A stretch of DNA of 64,000 bases from positions 744,001 through 808,000 of the forward strand of contig NZ_JAANOV010000001.1 of the NCBI RefSeq assembly GCF_011758745.1, given 5' to 3'. This stretch comes from Amycolatopsis granulosa. GTDB lineage: Bacteria; Actinomycetota; Actinomycetes; Mycobacteriales; Pseudonocardiaceae. Shown piece after piece: positions 55,785 through 63,130 of the stretch (positions are counted from its first letter, which is position 1; each line of letters starts with the position of its first letter). The notes below the pieces were generated by a model. The model saw only the letters and a list, made by a program, of their open reading frames with translations. It was not told the DNA's origin and made no database searches. A program made the translations under genes and the position numbers.

Positions 55785-56606
55785 CTACGCCTCGAGCTCG
55801 TCGAGTAGTTCCCGAGCGTCCACGTCGCCCCACACGGCGCCCCGTTCGAGCACCGCTCGCGCCTCGTCGACGCGATTCCGGCTCAGCAGAAAGCGTCCCA
55901 GGGCGTGACTCCAGCCGACTTCGTCGTCGTCGAACGCGGCCCAGAATTCCCTCTCCGCGGCCTCGAGGTCGCCACGATGCTTCCACAGGAACCACCCGTA
56001 CTTCTGATGGACCCGTGGAGCACCGAGTCGAACGCCGTCCCGGAACAACGCATCGGCCTCGGCGAGCTTGCCCAGGTTGGCGTACACGTCGCCAAGCGCC
56101 GGATAGACGCCCGGGTACCGCGGAGACAGATACCGCTCGCCCACATCCCTCGCCGCCGCCAGATCGTTCAGATCCTCGACGTACAAGGCGATCAGGTTTC
56201 CGGGGGCCAGCCGGTCACCGAACTCCGCCGCCCGCCGGAAAATCGCGATGGCCTCGTCCAGATTTCCCTCGTCGCACAGCAGGAGCCCGTAATCGTTGAG
56301 TGCTGACAGATCGCCGTGGTCCATCGCTCTTCGATAGGCTTCATGCGCGGTTCGGTAATCGCCCAGCTCGGTGGCCAGGGAGCCCAGAACCGTGCACAGG
56401 TCCACACGCCCCTGGCCGATGGCCGCCTTCAGCACGGCCAGCGCGTCGCGAGGCCGGCTACCACCGAGCAAGGCATACGCGAGCTCGCGGGGCGCCGAAG
56501 GCTCTCCGGCGGCGACGGCCTCCCGGAGCACCTCGATCGCTTCCTCATGACGGTCCTCGTCGCGCAGCTCGGTACCGCGTCGCGTCAGCGGCTCACCCTG
56601 GTGCAT
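55785..56606 (-). CDS. Tetratricopeptide-repeat protein
   Basis: The 273-residue protein consists of about seven TPR/Sel1-like helical repeats. Examples are RHEEAIEVLREAVAAGEPSA, DYRTAHEAYRRAMDHGDLSA, NLDEAIAIFRRAAEFGDRLA and KLAEADALFRDGVRLGAPRV. Such proteins act as protein-binding scaffolds. No catalytic domain or signal peptide is visible. Codon use is less GC-biased than in the steroid genes. It overlaps the end of a possible small upstream gene and is convergent with the MFS gene. Confidence 0.85.
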   Translation of the reverse strand: MHQGEPLTRRGTELRDEDRHEEAIEVLREAVAAGEPSAPRELAYALLGGSRPRDALAVLKAAIGQGRVDLCTVLGSLATELGDYRTAHEAYRRAMDHGDLSALNDYGLLLCDEGNLDEAIAIFRRAAEFGDRLAPGNLIALYVEDLNDLAAARDVGERYLSPRYPGVYPALGDVYANLGKLAEADALFRDGVRLGAPRVHQKYGWFLWKHRGDLEAAEREFWAAFDDDEVGWSHALGRFLLSRNRVDEARAVLERGAVWGDVDARELLDELEA

Positions 56607-56799
56607 CGGTTGCGCGATCCGTCACGCGATCAAAGTACCGGTGCCGCACCTGCGCCCCGCGGCAGGCGCACCACTCCAGGAGGTTGCCGCCGTGGTGTAC
56701 AGCCGGAAACCCCTCGGGGCGAGGGAGTCCACGGTGCTGTGCCAACAAACGGTTCGTCGTCGAGCACTTACCCCAGCCGGGCCTCGTCTTCGCGTTCAC
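56593..56799 (-). CDS. Possible small protein upstream of the TPR gene
   Basis: A 68-codon frame from the GTG at 56799 overlaps the TPR start by 14 bases. It reads GWGKCSTTNRLLAQHRGLPR in the first half and GGNLLEWCACRGAQVRHRYF in the second, with three cysteines. The look is more protein-like than most shadow frames, but codon use is not strongly biased and no family is recognised. It could be a degraded gene or a small partner of the TPR protein. Confidence 0.3.
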   Translation of the reverse strand: MNAKTRPGWGKCSTTNRLLAQHRGLPRPEGFPAVHHGGNLLEWCACRGAQVRHRYFDRVTDRATDAPG

Positions 56800-56911
56800 G
56801 AGCCCGTCGTGGCGGCCACCGGCGGTTCGCGGCTTGCTCGCCTCGGCCGTCCGGCCGGTCACCGGCTCTTTTCGTGCTGGAAGAACGCCCCGGGGCGGCT
56901 CCGGCCGGAGG

Positions 56912-57328
56912 TCAGCCGGCGTCGGACCTGACGTAGGCCTCGCACTCGCCCAGCGGTGCCCCGGCGCCGTCCAGCAGGCAGACCGACACGATGGCCGCGC
57001 CGCCGGGGACGTCGGCGGTGAGGTCGATCCGGAAGGGGCCGATCCGGTCCCCGCACTGGGCACTGGTGCTGCCCTCGTCGAGCCGGCCACCGCCGGAGTC
57101 GTAGGCGACGGCGTACGCGCGGCGGCAGCCGCTGCTGCTGAGGGACCGCAGCGTGCCATCCAGCCGCACGGCCCGCGCATACCAGGTCATGGTGCCTTCG
57201 GCGTAGGTAGCTGTGTATGCCACCTTGAAGTGGTTGCTGGGATAGGCCGCAGCGGATGCCTGCGGCACGGCCAGCGCCAGCGCGGTCAGGACGACCGCGC
57301 ACCCGGCGGCCTTCGCACGTTTCGACAT
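56912..57328 (-). CDS. Small secreted protein
   Basis: The 138-residue protein has a signal peptide (AAGCAVVLTALALAVPQASA) with a cleavage site after ASA near residue 27. The mature domain of about 110 residues contains four cysteines, probably forming disulfides (SGCRRAY, AQCGD, VCLLD, ECEAY). The ATG at 57328 follows GGGAGG. No family is recognised with confidence. Length and composition resemble actinobacterial exported proteins of unknown role. Confidence 0.78.
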   Translation of the reverse strand: MSKRAKAAGCAVVLTALALAVPQASAAAYPSNHFKVAYTATYAEGTMTWYARAVRLDGTLRSLSSSGCRRAYAVAYDSGGGRLDEGSTSAQCGDRIGPFRIDLTADVPGGAAIVSVCLLDGAGAPLGECEAYVRSDAG

Positions 57329-57587
57329 GTGGTTCCTCCCCAGTCGGCCGGGCCCGTCCGCGCGGACCGGTTTTGCAGCTTCCCACGCCAATCAAGGTCA
57401 AGAACGAGAACCGGTCATTTTCACCCGGCCGGGCGCCGGGGACGGCAAGGTCATTTCCGAGCCGGACGGGCACATCGCGGTATTGATCGACAATGGCGTC
57501 ACAGTGAACCGGCTCACCGCGGATACGGACGACAGATCGTCATTTCCGGCGGCTATCCTGGGCGAGCAGCACTGAAGGAGATCACGG

Positions 57588-57938
57588 GTGAAGCTGAGCG
57601 ACGACGAAGAGCGGAAGCTGAGGGAGCTGGAACGCGCATTGCAGGCGGAGGACCCGGGACTCGATCGGCGTCTCGCCCGGTTGCAGCCGGACGGTCCCCC
57701 GGCAGTGCTGGCAGTCCTCGTGCTCGCAGCCGGCGTCGCGCTCGCGGTGGTGCTGGTGACGCTCGGCGACCTGCTCGCTGTCCCGGCGTGCCTGGTGGCC
57801 GGCCTGATACTCACCGGCACGGTTCCGGCACTGGCCGTCGTGTGGTGGGCCCGGCGCTACTACTGCCGGTACTGCGCGGGCAAATGGCCCGCACCCGCCC
57901 GTTCGTGCCCGCGATGCGCCCGTCCTACGCCCGCATGA
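57588..57938 (+). CDS. DUF3040 protein with zinc-ribbon-like tail
   Basis: The 116-residue protein begins with the DUF3040 pattern KLSDDEERKLRELERALQAE, has two hydrophobic segments (about residues 40-85) and ends with CRYC and CPRC. The two CxxC pairs could bind zinc. DUF3040 proteins are typical of actinobacteria and of unknown function. A second DUF3040 gene lies beyond the acetate-transporter gene. Confidence 0.78.
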   Translation: MKLSDDEERKLRELERALQAEDPGLDRRLARLQPDGPPAVLAVLVLAAGVALAVVLVTLGDLLAVPACLVAGLILTGTVPALAVVWWARRYYCRYCAGKWPAPARSCPRCARPTPA

Positions 57939-58045
57939 GCGACGGCATTGGCCGGGTGCGTTTCGCCGTACCGGACTAATCTGAGGTGTACGTCACACAA
58001 GGATGGCGTCGGCGTGTAGCCGGTTATCCGCGAAAAGGAGTTGTG

Positions 58046-58684
58046 ATGGTACATACGGAGAAGGGTTCGGTGGAAGCGCCGGTCACACCGCAGGTGGATC
58101 CCGGTGCGCACATCGCCGATCCGGCCCCGCTGGGCCTTGCCGCATTCGCGATGACGACCTTCGTGCTCAGTGTCTTCAACGCCAAATTGATCAGCAACAC
58201 CGCACTGGAAGCCGTGGTGCTGCCGCTCGCCCTCTTCTACGGCGGGCTGGGCCAGTTCATGGCCGGCATGTGGGAGTTCCGCAAAGGCAACACCTTCGGC
58301 GCGTTGGCGTTCACCTCGTTCGGGGCGTTCTGGCTCTCTTTCGCCGCATATGTGAAGTTCGTCGAGCCCGGACTCGGGGCGAGCGCGGCGACCGCGACCG
58401 GGCTCTACCTGCTGGCGTGGACGATCTTCACCGCCTACATGACGGTGGCCGCGGCCCGGGTCAGCGGCGCGGTGCTGGCCGTCTTCGTGTTCCTGACGCT
58501 GACGTTCTTGTTCCTCACCATCGGGACGTGGGCAGCCTCGCCGAGCATGGGCAAGGTGGGCGGCTGGCTCGGCCTGGTCACGGCCGTACTGGCGTGGTAC
58601 GCGTCCTTCGCCGCGGTCACGAACTTCACCTGGAAGCGGAGCGTGCTGCCGCTGTTCCCGCTGTCCTCGGCGCCGCACCGCTGA
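58046..58684 (+). CDS. satP: Acetate/succinate transporter of the GPR1/FUN34/SatP family
   Basis: The 212-residue membrane protein has six hydrophobic segments and the family motif as DPAPLGLAAFAMTTFVLSVF (normally NPAPLGL), followed by LPLALFYGGLGQFMAGMWEF and GNTFGALAFTSFGAFWLSFA. Members carry acetate or succinate with protons or as channels. The ATG at 58046 follows AAAAGGAG with a 7-base spacing. A link to steroid catabolism, which yields acetyl-CoA, is not indicated by position. Confidence 0.88.
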   Translation: MVHTEKGSVEAPVTPQVDPGAHIADPAPLGLAAFAMTTFVLSVFNAKLISNTALEAVVLPLALFYGGLGQFMAGMWEFRKGNTFGALAFTSFGAFWLSFAAYVKFVEPGLGASAATATGLYLLAWTIFTAYMTVAAARVSGAVLAVFVFLTLTFLFLTIGTWAASPSMGKVGGWLGLVTAVLAWYASFAAVTNFTWKRSVLPLFPLSSAPHR

Positions 58685-58753
58685 CCCCACGACGAAGTCC
58701 CGGCGCGCACCGTCCGCGCCGGCGTGCCCTTGCGCAGCGGTTGTGGAGCACTC

Positions 58754-59122
58754 ATGACCCTGTCGGATGAACAACGCCGGGAACTCGCCGAGATCGAGCG
58801 GGATCTGTGCACTGAGCCGACGTTGCCCACCTTGACCGAGCTCTTCGCCGGCTCACCGCACCACGTCTCGTCCTGGGCCGCCCAGCCTCGAACCCGTACC
58901 GTCCGGGCCGGACGGCGGACCCGGCTCGTCACACCGGCCGCCGCGGCAGCAGCCGTACTGGGAATCGCCGACGCGATCGTGGCGGGCCTGGCCGGCCTGA
59001 CCACGCCAGTCTCGATCGGTGTCGTCGTGGCGGTCAGCGCGGTCGCGGTGCTCGTCGCGGATCTGCTGTGCCCGGACCGGTCCGCGGGCACACACCTGCC
59101 CAACCCGTTCCACCGGGGGTGA
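58754..59122 (+). CDS. DUF3040 membrane protein
   Basis: The 122-residue protein begins TLSDEQRRELAEIERDLCTE, the DUF3040 N-terminus, and has two hydrophobic segments at about residues 61-100. Unlike the DUF3040 protein at 57588 it lacks the Cys-rich tail. Function unknown. It follows the SatP gene by 69 bases and may be co-transcribed with it. Confidence 0.75.
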   Translation: MTLSDEQRRELAEIERDLCTEPTLPTLTELFAGSPHHVSSWAAQPRTRTVRAGRRTRLVTPAAAAAAVLGIADAIVAGLAGLTTPVSIGVVVAVSAVAVLVADLLCPDRSAGTHLPNPFHRG

Positions 59123-59245
59123 ACCGGCTTCAGACCTGTACTGGCACACCGTGTGACCGTTCCTGTGGGCGAACGATTCGCCCCACAGGAACGCGCCGCG
59201 AGCCGGATCGCGCCGCAGACCGGCCCGAGCAGTCCCGCTGAGCCG

Positions 59246-59467
59246 CTACCCGGACCGCTCGGCAGCGGCGAACCCGTGGCGTGAATGAGCGCCGTCGCAG
59301 AAGGGCTTGTTGGCCGACCTCCCGCAGCGGCACAACAGCTTCGTGCGGCCGGGTCCGAGGTCGTAGACGTTGTTGTCGTGGTCGACCAGGCGGATCGGGC
59401 CCTTCACCTGGTACGGGCCGTTGTCCACCGCCTTGATCACGACCTCGGGGACGGGCTGACCGGTCAT
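59246..59467 (-). CDS. CDGSH iron-sulfur domain protein
   Basis: The 73-residue protein contains the 2Fe-2S CDGSH motif as CRCGRSANKPFCDGAH, with three Cys and one His as ligands. Bacterial stand-alone CDGSH proteins are small redox or Fe-S transfer proteins. Its ATG overlaps the stop of the copper chaperone gene by one base, so the pair is translationally coupled. The combination suggests protection or repair of Fe-S centres under copper stress, which is an inference. Confidence 0.9.
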   Translation of the reverse strand: MTGQPVPEVVIKAVDNGPYQVKGPIRLVDHDNNVYDLGPGRTKLLCRCGRSANKPFCDGAHSRHGFAAAERSG

Positions 59468-59673
59468 CAGCCCGCGACCCGGTAGCCGGCGCCGGCGATC
59501 GCCGCGTGGACCTGCTGGTCGTCGATCGGCGCGTCGCTGGTGACGGTGACCTCACCGGTCGCGATGTCGACGTCGACGTCGGTGATGCCGGCCAGGCCGG
59601 TGACCGCGGTGGTCACCTTGTTCATGCAGCCGGAGCAGGTCATGCCCTCGACGGTGTAGACAGCAGTGCTCAT
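59467..59673 (-). CDS. copZ: Copper chaperone (HMA domain)
   Basis: The 68-residue protein has a single heavy-metal-associated domain with the metal site GMTCSGC near residues 10-16. It should bind Cu(I) and pass it to a copper ATPase or to the CsoR repressor. Two CsoR-like palindromes lie upstream, at 59741-59755 and 59785-59804. The CDGSH gene follows with a one-base overlap. No copper-ATPase gene is present in the window. Confidence 0.9.
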   Translation of the reverse strand: MSTAVYTVEGMTCSGCMNKVTTAVTGLAGITDVDVDIATGEVTVTSDAPIDDQQVHAAIAGAGYRVAG

Positions 59674-59740
59674 CCCTTGCCTCCTCATCAGCGCTACCAC
59701 TGGGTGACCGGGAGGCCGAGCCAGACCCGGCCATCTCAAC

Positions 59741-59755
59741 TACCCGCAGGGGGTA
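59741..59755. promoter_or_regulatory. CsoR-like box 1 upstream of copZ
   Basis: TACCCGCAGGGGGTA has the TACCC-N4/5-GGGTA form of actinobacterial CsoR operators. It lies 67 bases upstream of the copZ start. Confidence 0.6.
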
Positions 59756-59784
59756 TGTGGATCACGCTAACACGGACGCTACCC

Positions 59785-59804
59785 GATACACCACGGGGGT
59801 ATAC
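59785..59804. promoter_or_regulatory. CsoR-like box 2 upstream of copZ
   Basis: The palindrome core ATACACC-ACG-GGGGTAT lies here, with the same ATACyCC/GGGGTAT arms as box 1. Two boxes are consistent with cooperative tetramer binding. Confidence 0.55.
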
Positions 59805-59822
59805 GTCCGTCGTCCAGCAACG

Positions 59823-59870
59823 GACAGCGCCCGACAGCGCCCGACGGCGCCCGACAGCGCCCGACAGCGG
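59823..59870. repeat. Tandem 10-bp repeat, about 4.8 copies
   Basis: GACAGCGCCC is repeated four times in tandem (one copy with A to G at position 4) plus a partial fifth copy. The array ends directly at the stop codon of the response regulator gene on the minus strand. Confidence 0.85.
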
Positions 59871-59871
59871 C

Positions 59872-60567
59872 TCACCGCAGCGACGCGCCGCCTGCCCACC
59901 GCTCGGCGGCACCGGCCGGACCGTCCGTGACGGGTGACCCGAGGAGATCGTGCCGCACCGCGAACGACGCCGCTTCCAGCCGGGAGTGGACACCCAGCTT
60001 GGTCATCAGCGCCTGCACGTGGCTGCGCACCGTCGTGACGGACACCCCGAGCCGCCGGGCCATCACGTCCGTGCGGAGCCCGTCGACGAGCAGTTCGAGG
60101 CATTGCCGCTCGCGCACGGTCAGGTACCGGGCGAGCAGCCGCGCCTCGGGATCGGTTCCGGCGCTGTCGCGCCCGTGCCGCCGGATCGGCAGGTCGGTCA
60201 CGAGCTCACCGCGCATGACCTTGCCGATCGCCGTCACGAGGCTCGCGCAGCCGCGCGACTTGTGTACGTAGGCGGCCGCCCCCGCCTCGACGGCCGCGAC
60301 CATCGACTCGATCGTCGCATCCGCGGTGAGCACGACGATCCTCGTCCGCGGGCTCGCCGCCTGGACGGCCGCTACGCCGTCGTGGTGGTCGTGCTCGCCG
60401 AACCGGAGGTCCAGCACGCAGACATCCGGTTCGTAGGCGCGGACGGACGCGACGAGCTGACCGAACTCGTGGGCCGAGACGACCACATCGATCCCGCTCT
60501 TGCGGAGCATCGGGACCATCGCCTCGACGAGGAGAACGTGGTCGTCGCCCACAGCAGCACTGATCAT
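59872..60567 (-). CDS. LuxR/NarL-type response regulator
   Basis: The 231-residue protein has a receiver domain with the acidic pair in GDDHVLLVEAM, the phospho-acceptor Asp in VCVLDLRFGEHDHH, and Lys in AYVHKSRGCASLV. A C-terminal LuxR helix-turn-helix follows, with YLTVRERQCLELLVDGLRTD then VMARRLGVSVTTVRSHVQAL. It is coupled to the kinase gene upstream (ATGA overlap), forming a compact two-component pair. Confidence 0.88.
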   Translation of the reverse strand: MISAAVGDDHVLLVEAMVPMLRKSGIDVVVSAHEFGQLVASVRAYEPDVCVLDLRFGEHDHHDGVAAVQAASPRTRIVVLTADATIESMVAAVEAGAAAYVHKSRGCASLVTAIGKVMRGELVTDLPIRRHGRDSAGTDPEARLLARYLTVRERQCLELLVDGLRTDVMARRLGVSVTTVRSHVQALMTKLGVHSRLEAASFAVRHDLLGSPVTDGPAGAAERWAGGASLR

Positions 60568-61238
60568 CGGACATCCCTCCCGCTGGCGGTGCCGGTGTCG
60601 TCATACCCGCTCGGGGCCAGGGTCACCCGCGCCAGTGTGCCCGCCGGGGCACGTTGTGCGAAGGACACGTGCACGCCGAGCTCCCCGCTCAGTTTCCGCA
60701 CCGCGGCCAGTCCCAGTGTGGCCCATCCGGGCTCGCCCCCGCCGAAACCCGGTCCGTCGTCGGCGATCTCGATCACGACCGGTTCCACGCCGGCGATCCC
60801 GACCGAAACCGTGCCGCCGCGGCCGGCCGCGCGGGCGGCGTTGCCGACCAGGTTGGACAGGATGCGCCACAGCACGCCGCCATCGAGGTCGGTCTCCGGT
60901 TCCGGCCCGTCGAGGAGGGTGACCCGCGCCGGGCCCGTCGCATCCGCCTGCTCGGTCAGCTGCGCCAGCAACGAGCGCACCGGAATGGGCTGGCCACCGG
61001 CCGCCGGGCGGAACGCCTGCTCGATGAGCGAGGTCAGCATCCGGGTCTGCGTGTGCACGAGTTCGAGCTTGCGCCGGGCGGACGCCGCGTCGAGGTCGTC
61101 GGACAACGCGGACTCCACGAGAAAACTGACGGCAGCCACCGCATGCCCGATGTCGTGGATGAGCGCTCGGAGCTCATCGGCATGCCGGTCCCCCCGCCGT
61201 CTGCCCCTGCTCTGCCGCCGGTCCGGAACCGCAGTCAT
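60564..61238 (-). CDS. Sensor-less histidine kinase-like protein
   Basis: The 224-residue protein has a dimerisation/phosphoacceptor helix with ELRALIHDIGHAVAAVSFLV (His in ALIHDIGH), an N box in LSNLVGNAARAAG and a G box in ADDGPGFGGGEPGW. There is no membrane segment or sensor domain, so it should be cytoplasmic and receive its signal from a partner. It is paired with the LuxR-type regulator downstream through a short overlap. Confidence 0.85.
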   Translation of the reverse strand: MTAVPDRRQSRGRRRGDRHADELRALIHDIGHAVAAVSFLVESALSDDLDAASARRKLELVHTQTRMLTSLIEQAFRPAAGGQPIPVRSLLAQLTEQADATGPARVTLLDGPEPETDLDGGVLWRILSNLVGNAARAAGRGGTVSVGIAGVEPVVIEIADDGPGFGGGEPGWATLGLAAVRKLSGELGVHVSFAQRAPAGTLARVTLAPSGYDDTGTASGRDVR

Positions 61239-61337
61239 GGTGCCACCTCAAGAACGGCTGTAGCCCTAGCCGTTAACCCGTTTCGAAATGAGTCGCACGA
61301 CTGGTTGAGCGTGTTACGAGATCCGTGCAGGCCACGA

Positions 61338-62222
61338 TCATGGTTGCGGGAACGGGAAATGCGGATCGGCGTTCAACCGCTGCAGCACCGAGAGCAGGTC
61401 AGGATGGTCGATCAGCCGGCCCCCGCCGTAACTCCAGGCGAACGTGATCTGCCCGCTCCAGTCCGATTTCTGCCATTGGGCGATCATGTGCTCGAGCTCG
61501 GCCGCGGTCGGCCAGCGCCACTTGCCGGCGCCGAAAGCCTGGAGCAGAGCCAGGTACCGGTGCACACCCGCCGCCCGCAGTGCCGCGATGTAGGCGGGGA
61601 TCAGGGACCAGTCACACGCCTGGCCGGTACGGCAGGGGTAGGGATCCGTGGCGATCACGTCGACGGCATCGGCGAACGCGCGGAACTGCGCCGGGTCGTC
61701 GATGTTGGCCAGGGTGAAGTGGCGCGGATCGGGATCGAGTGACCGGACGAGGCGGGCGCGGGCACGCACGTCGGCCGCCGCGGACGGGCAGGTGCCCGCC
61801 GTGTTCGGTTCGTCGGCGAGGAAGTACGCCCGGGTCCGGGGTGAGCCGGCGAGCCGGAACTCGTCGAACAGGGCGGCGATCTGCGCGTCACTCCACGACC
61901 AGGTACAGGTCTGGTTGTCGTATCCGCCCAGCCACACCAGGCCCTGCTGTCCGGGTGGCACCGCGGACAGCTCGGCCGGCGTGACATCGACGAGCCGGAA
62001 TCCGTACTGGGCCGCGGTGTTTTCGATATCGGTGTCCAGAATTGCCGTCAGGAAAGGCGGTTCCGGCGCGGCCGGTGGTGGTGACGCCGGCGGCGGTGAC
62101 GCGGACGGGGTCGTGCACGCGGCGGTGAGGATCAGGGTCACCACGGCAGCCGCGGCCGGCCACCGGCGTGCGTGACCACCCAAGCGGCGGGCCGTGCGGG
62201 TGGTGCCGTGAACTCGTTCCAT
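61338..62222 (-). CDS. Predicted secreted lipoprotein, TIM-barrel-like
   Basis: The 294-residue protein has a signal with a twin-Arg-like RR region, a hydrophobic core and the lipobox LTAAC near residue 36, followed by a Pro-rich linker (SPPPASPPPAAPEPP). The main domain contains FLADEPNTAGTCPSAAADVR and IDDPAQFRAFADAVDVIATD, as in glycoside-hydrolase-like proteins with beta/alpha barrels. A catalytic Glu in ADEPN is plausible but unproven. It is likely anchored outside the membrane. Confidence 0.75.
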   Translation of the reverse strand: MERVHGTTRTARRLGGHARRWPAAAAVVTLILTAACTTPSASPPPASPPPAAPEPPFLTAILDTDIENTAAQYGFRLVDVTPAELSAVPPGQQGLVWLGGYDNQTCTWSWSDAQIAALFDEFRLAGSPRTRAYFLADEPNTAGTCPSAAADVRARARLVRSLDPDPRHFTLANIDDPAQFRAFADAVDVIATDPYPCRTGQACDWSLIPAYIAALRAAGVHRYLALLQAFGAGKWRWPTAAELEHMIAQWQKSDWSGQITFAWSYGGGRLIDHPDLLSVLQRLNADPHFPFPQP

Positions 62223-62332
62223 CGCCCTGCCAGCATCGGCTCCGGCGCGCCCGGTGCCCTCCTGCGTTTGGGGGTGCCGGTCACCTGCAAACGCATGAGG
62301 ACAGGCCCACGGGCGGCGCCCACGATGTGCCG

Positions 62333-63061
62333 ATGGAGCGGACGCGTGTGTTCTTCGTGGACGACCACCAGGTGCTGACGGACGCCCTGGCCACCTTGCT
62401 GGCCGACGATCCAGAGCTGCACGTGGTCGGCCACGGCACCATCCGCGACCCGCAGCTGACCGGGCTGGTCGCCGTGTTGCAGCCCGACGTGATCACGGTC
62501 GACGTCGCCGCCGCGGACATGGAGCCGGGCCGGCTGGTCGAGCGGCTGCTGGCCGCGGCACCCGGCGCCCGCGTCGTCGTGCTGACCGCCGCGCACGATC
62601 CCCGTCAGGCCACCGACGTCGCGCGGGCGGGCGCCGCGGCCTGGGTGAGCAAGCAGTGCTCGGCCCGCTACTTCGTCACGGTGCTGACCGGGGTGTGCCG
62701 CGGCGAGGCGTTCTTCCCGGCCGACCTGCTCGGCACCGTCTTGCACCAGCTCCGCGAGGACATCGGCCGCGCGCGGGCGCACAGCAGGCTGCTGGACGTC
62801 CTGACCGCGCGCGAGTGCGACGTCCTCACCGGCATGACCGCCGGCTGGTCGAGCGCGCGCATCGCGGCGGAGCTGTTCCTGTCGCCGCACACCGTGCGCA
62901 GCCACATCCGCGCGATCCTGTCGAAGCTCGACGTGCACAGCCGCCTGGAAGCGGTCCAGAAGGTGCGCGCGGCCGGCCTGGCTCCGCCCGACGGCGCCGC
63001 CGTGATCGGCCTGCGGGACCACCGGCCCGCATCTGAGGTAACGCATCTACCCCATCGGTAG
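62333..63061 (+). CDS. LuxR/NarL-type response regulator
   Basis: The 242-residue protein has a receiver domain with FFVDDHQVLTDALATLLADD at the N-terminus, an Asp in PDVITVDVAAADM, and Lys in AAWVSKQCSARYF. A LuxR helix-turn-helix follows, with LTARECDVLTGMTAGWSSAR then IAAELFLSPHTVRSHIRAIL. The ATG at 62333 was chosen because the receiver begins right after it. No kinase gene is adjacent on the plus strand. It may control the downstream Wzz-like gene. Confidence 0.88.
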   Translation: MERTRVFFVDDHQVLTDALATLLADDPELHVVGHGTIRDPQLTGLVAVLQPDVITVDVAAADMEPGRLVERLLAAAPGARVVVLTAAHDPRQATDVARAGAAAWVSKQCSARYFVTVLTGVCRGEAFFPADLLGTVLHQLREDIGRARAHSRLLDVLTARECDVLTGMTAGWSSARIAAELFLSPHTVRSHIRAILSKLDVHSRLEAVQKVRAAGLAPPDGAAVIGLRDHRPASEVTHLPHR

Positions 63062-63130
63062 GAGTCGCCGACCACGGCCCGCGCTTAGCGTCGACATCTG
63101 GTCCGCCCGCGTCACTTGTGAGGTGGTCGA

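Noticed and set aside
56607-56911. Plus-strand frames of about 96-200 codons in the gap between the TPR and secreted-protein genes.
   Set aside because: They show no family-like motifs and no ribosome-binding site. Only the minus-strand 68-codon frame looked protein-like enough to list, at low confidence.
59823-59870. Tandem repeat considered as a CRISPR array or iteron set.
   Set aside because: The units are contiguous with no spacers and only 10 bp long. No cas or replication genes are near.
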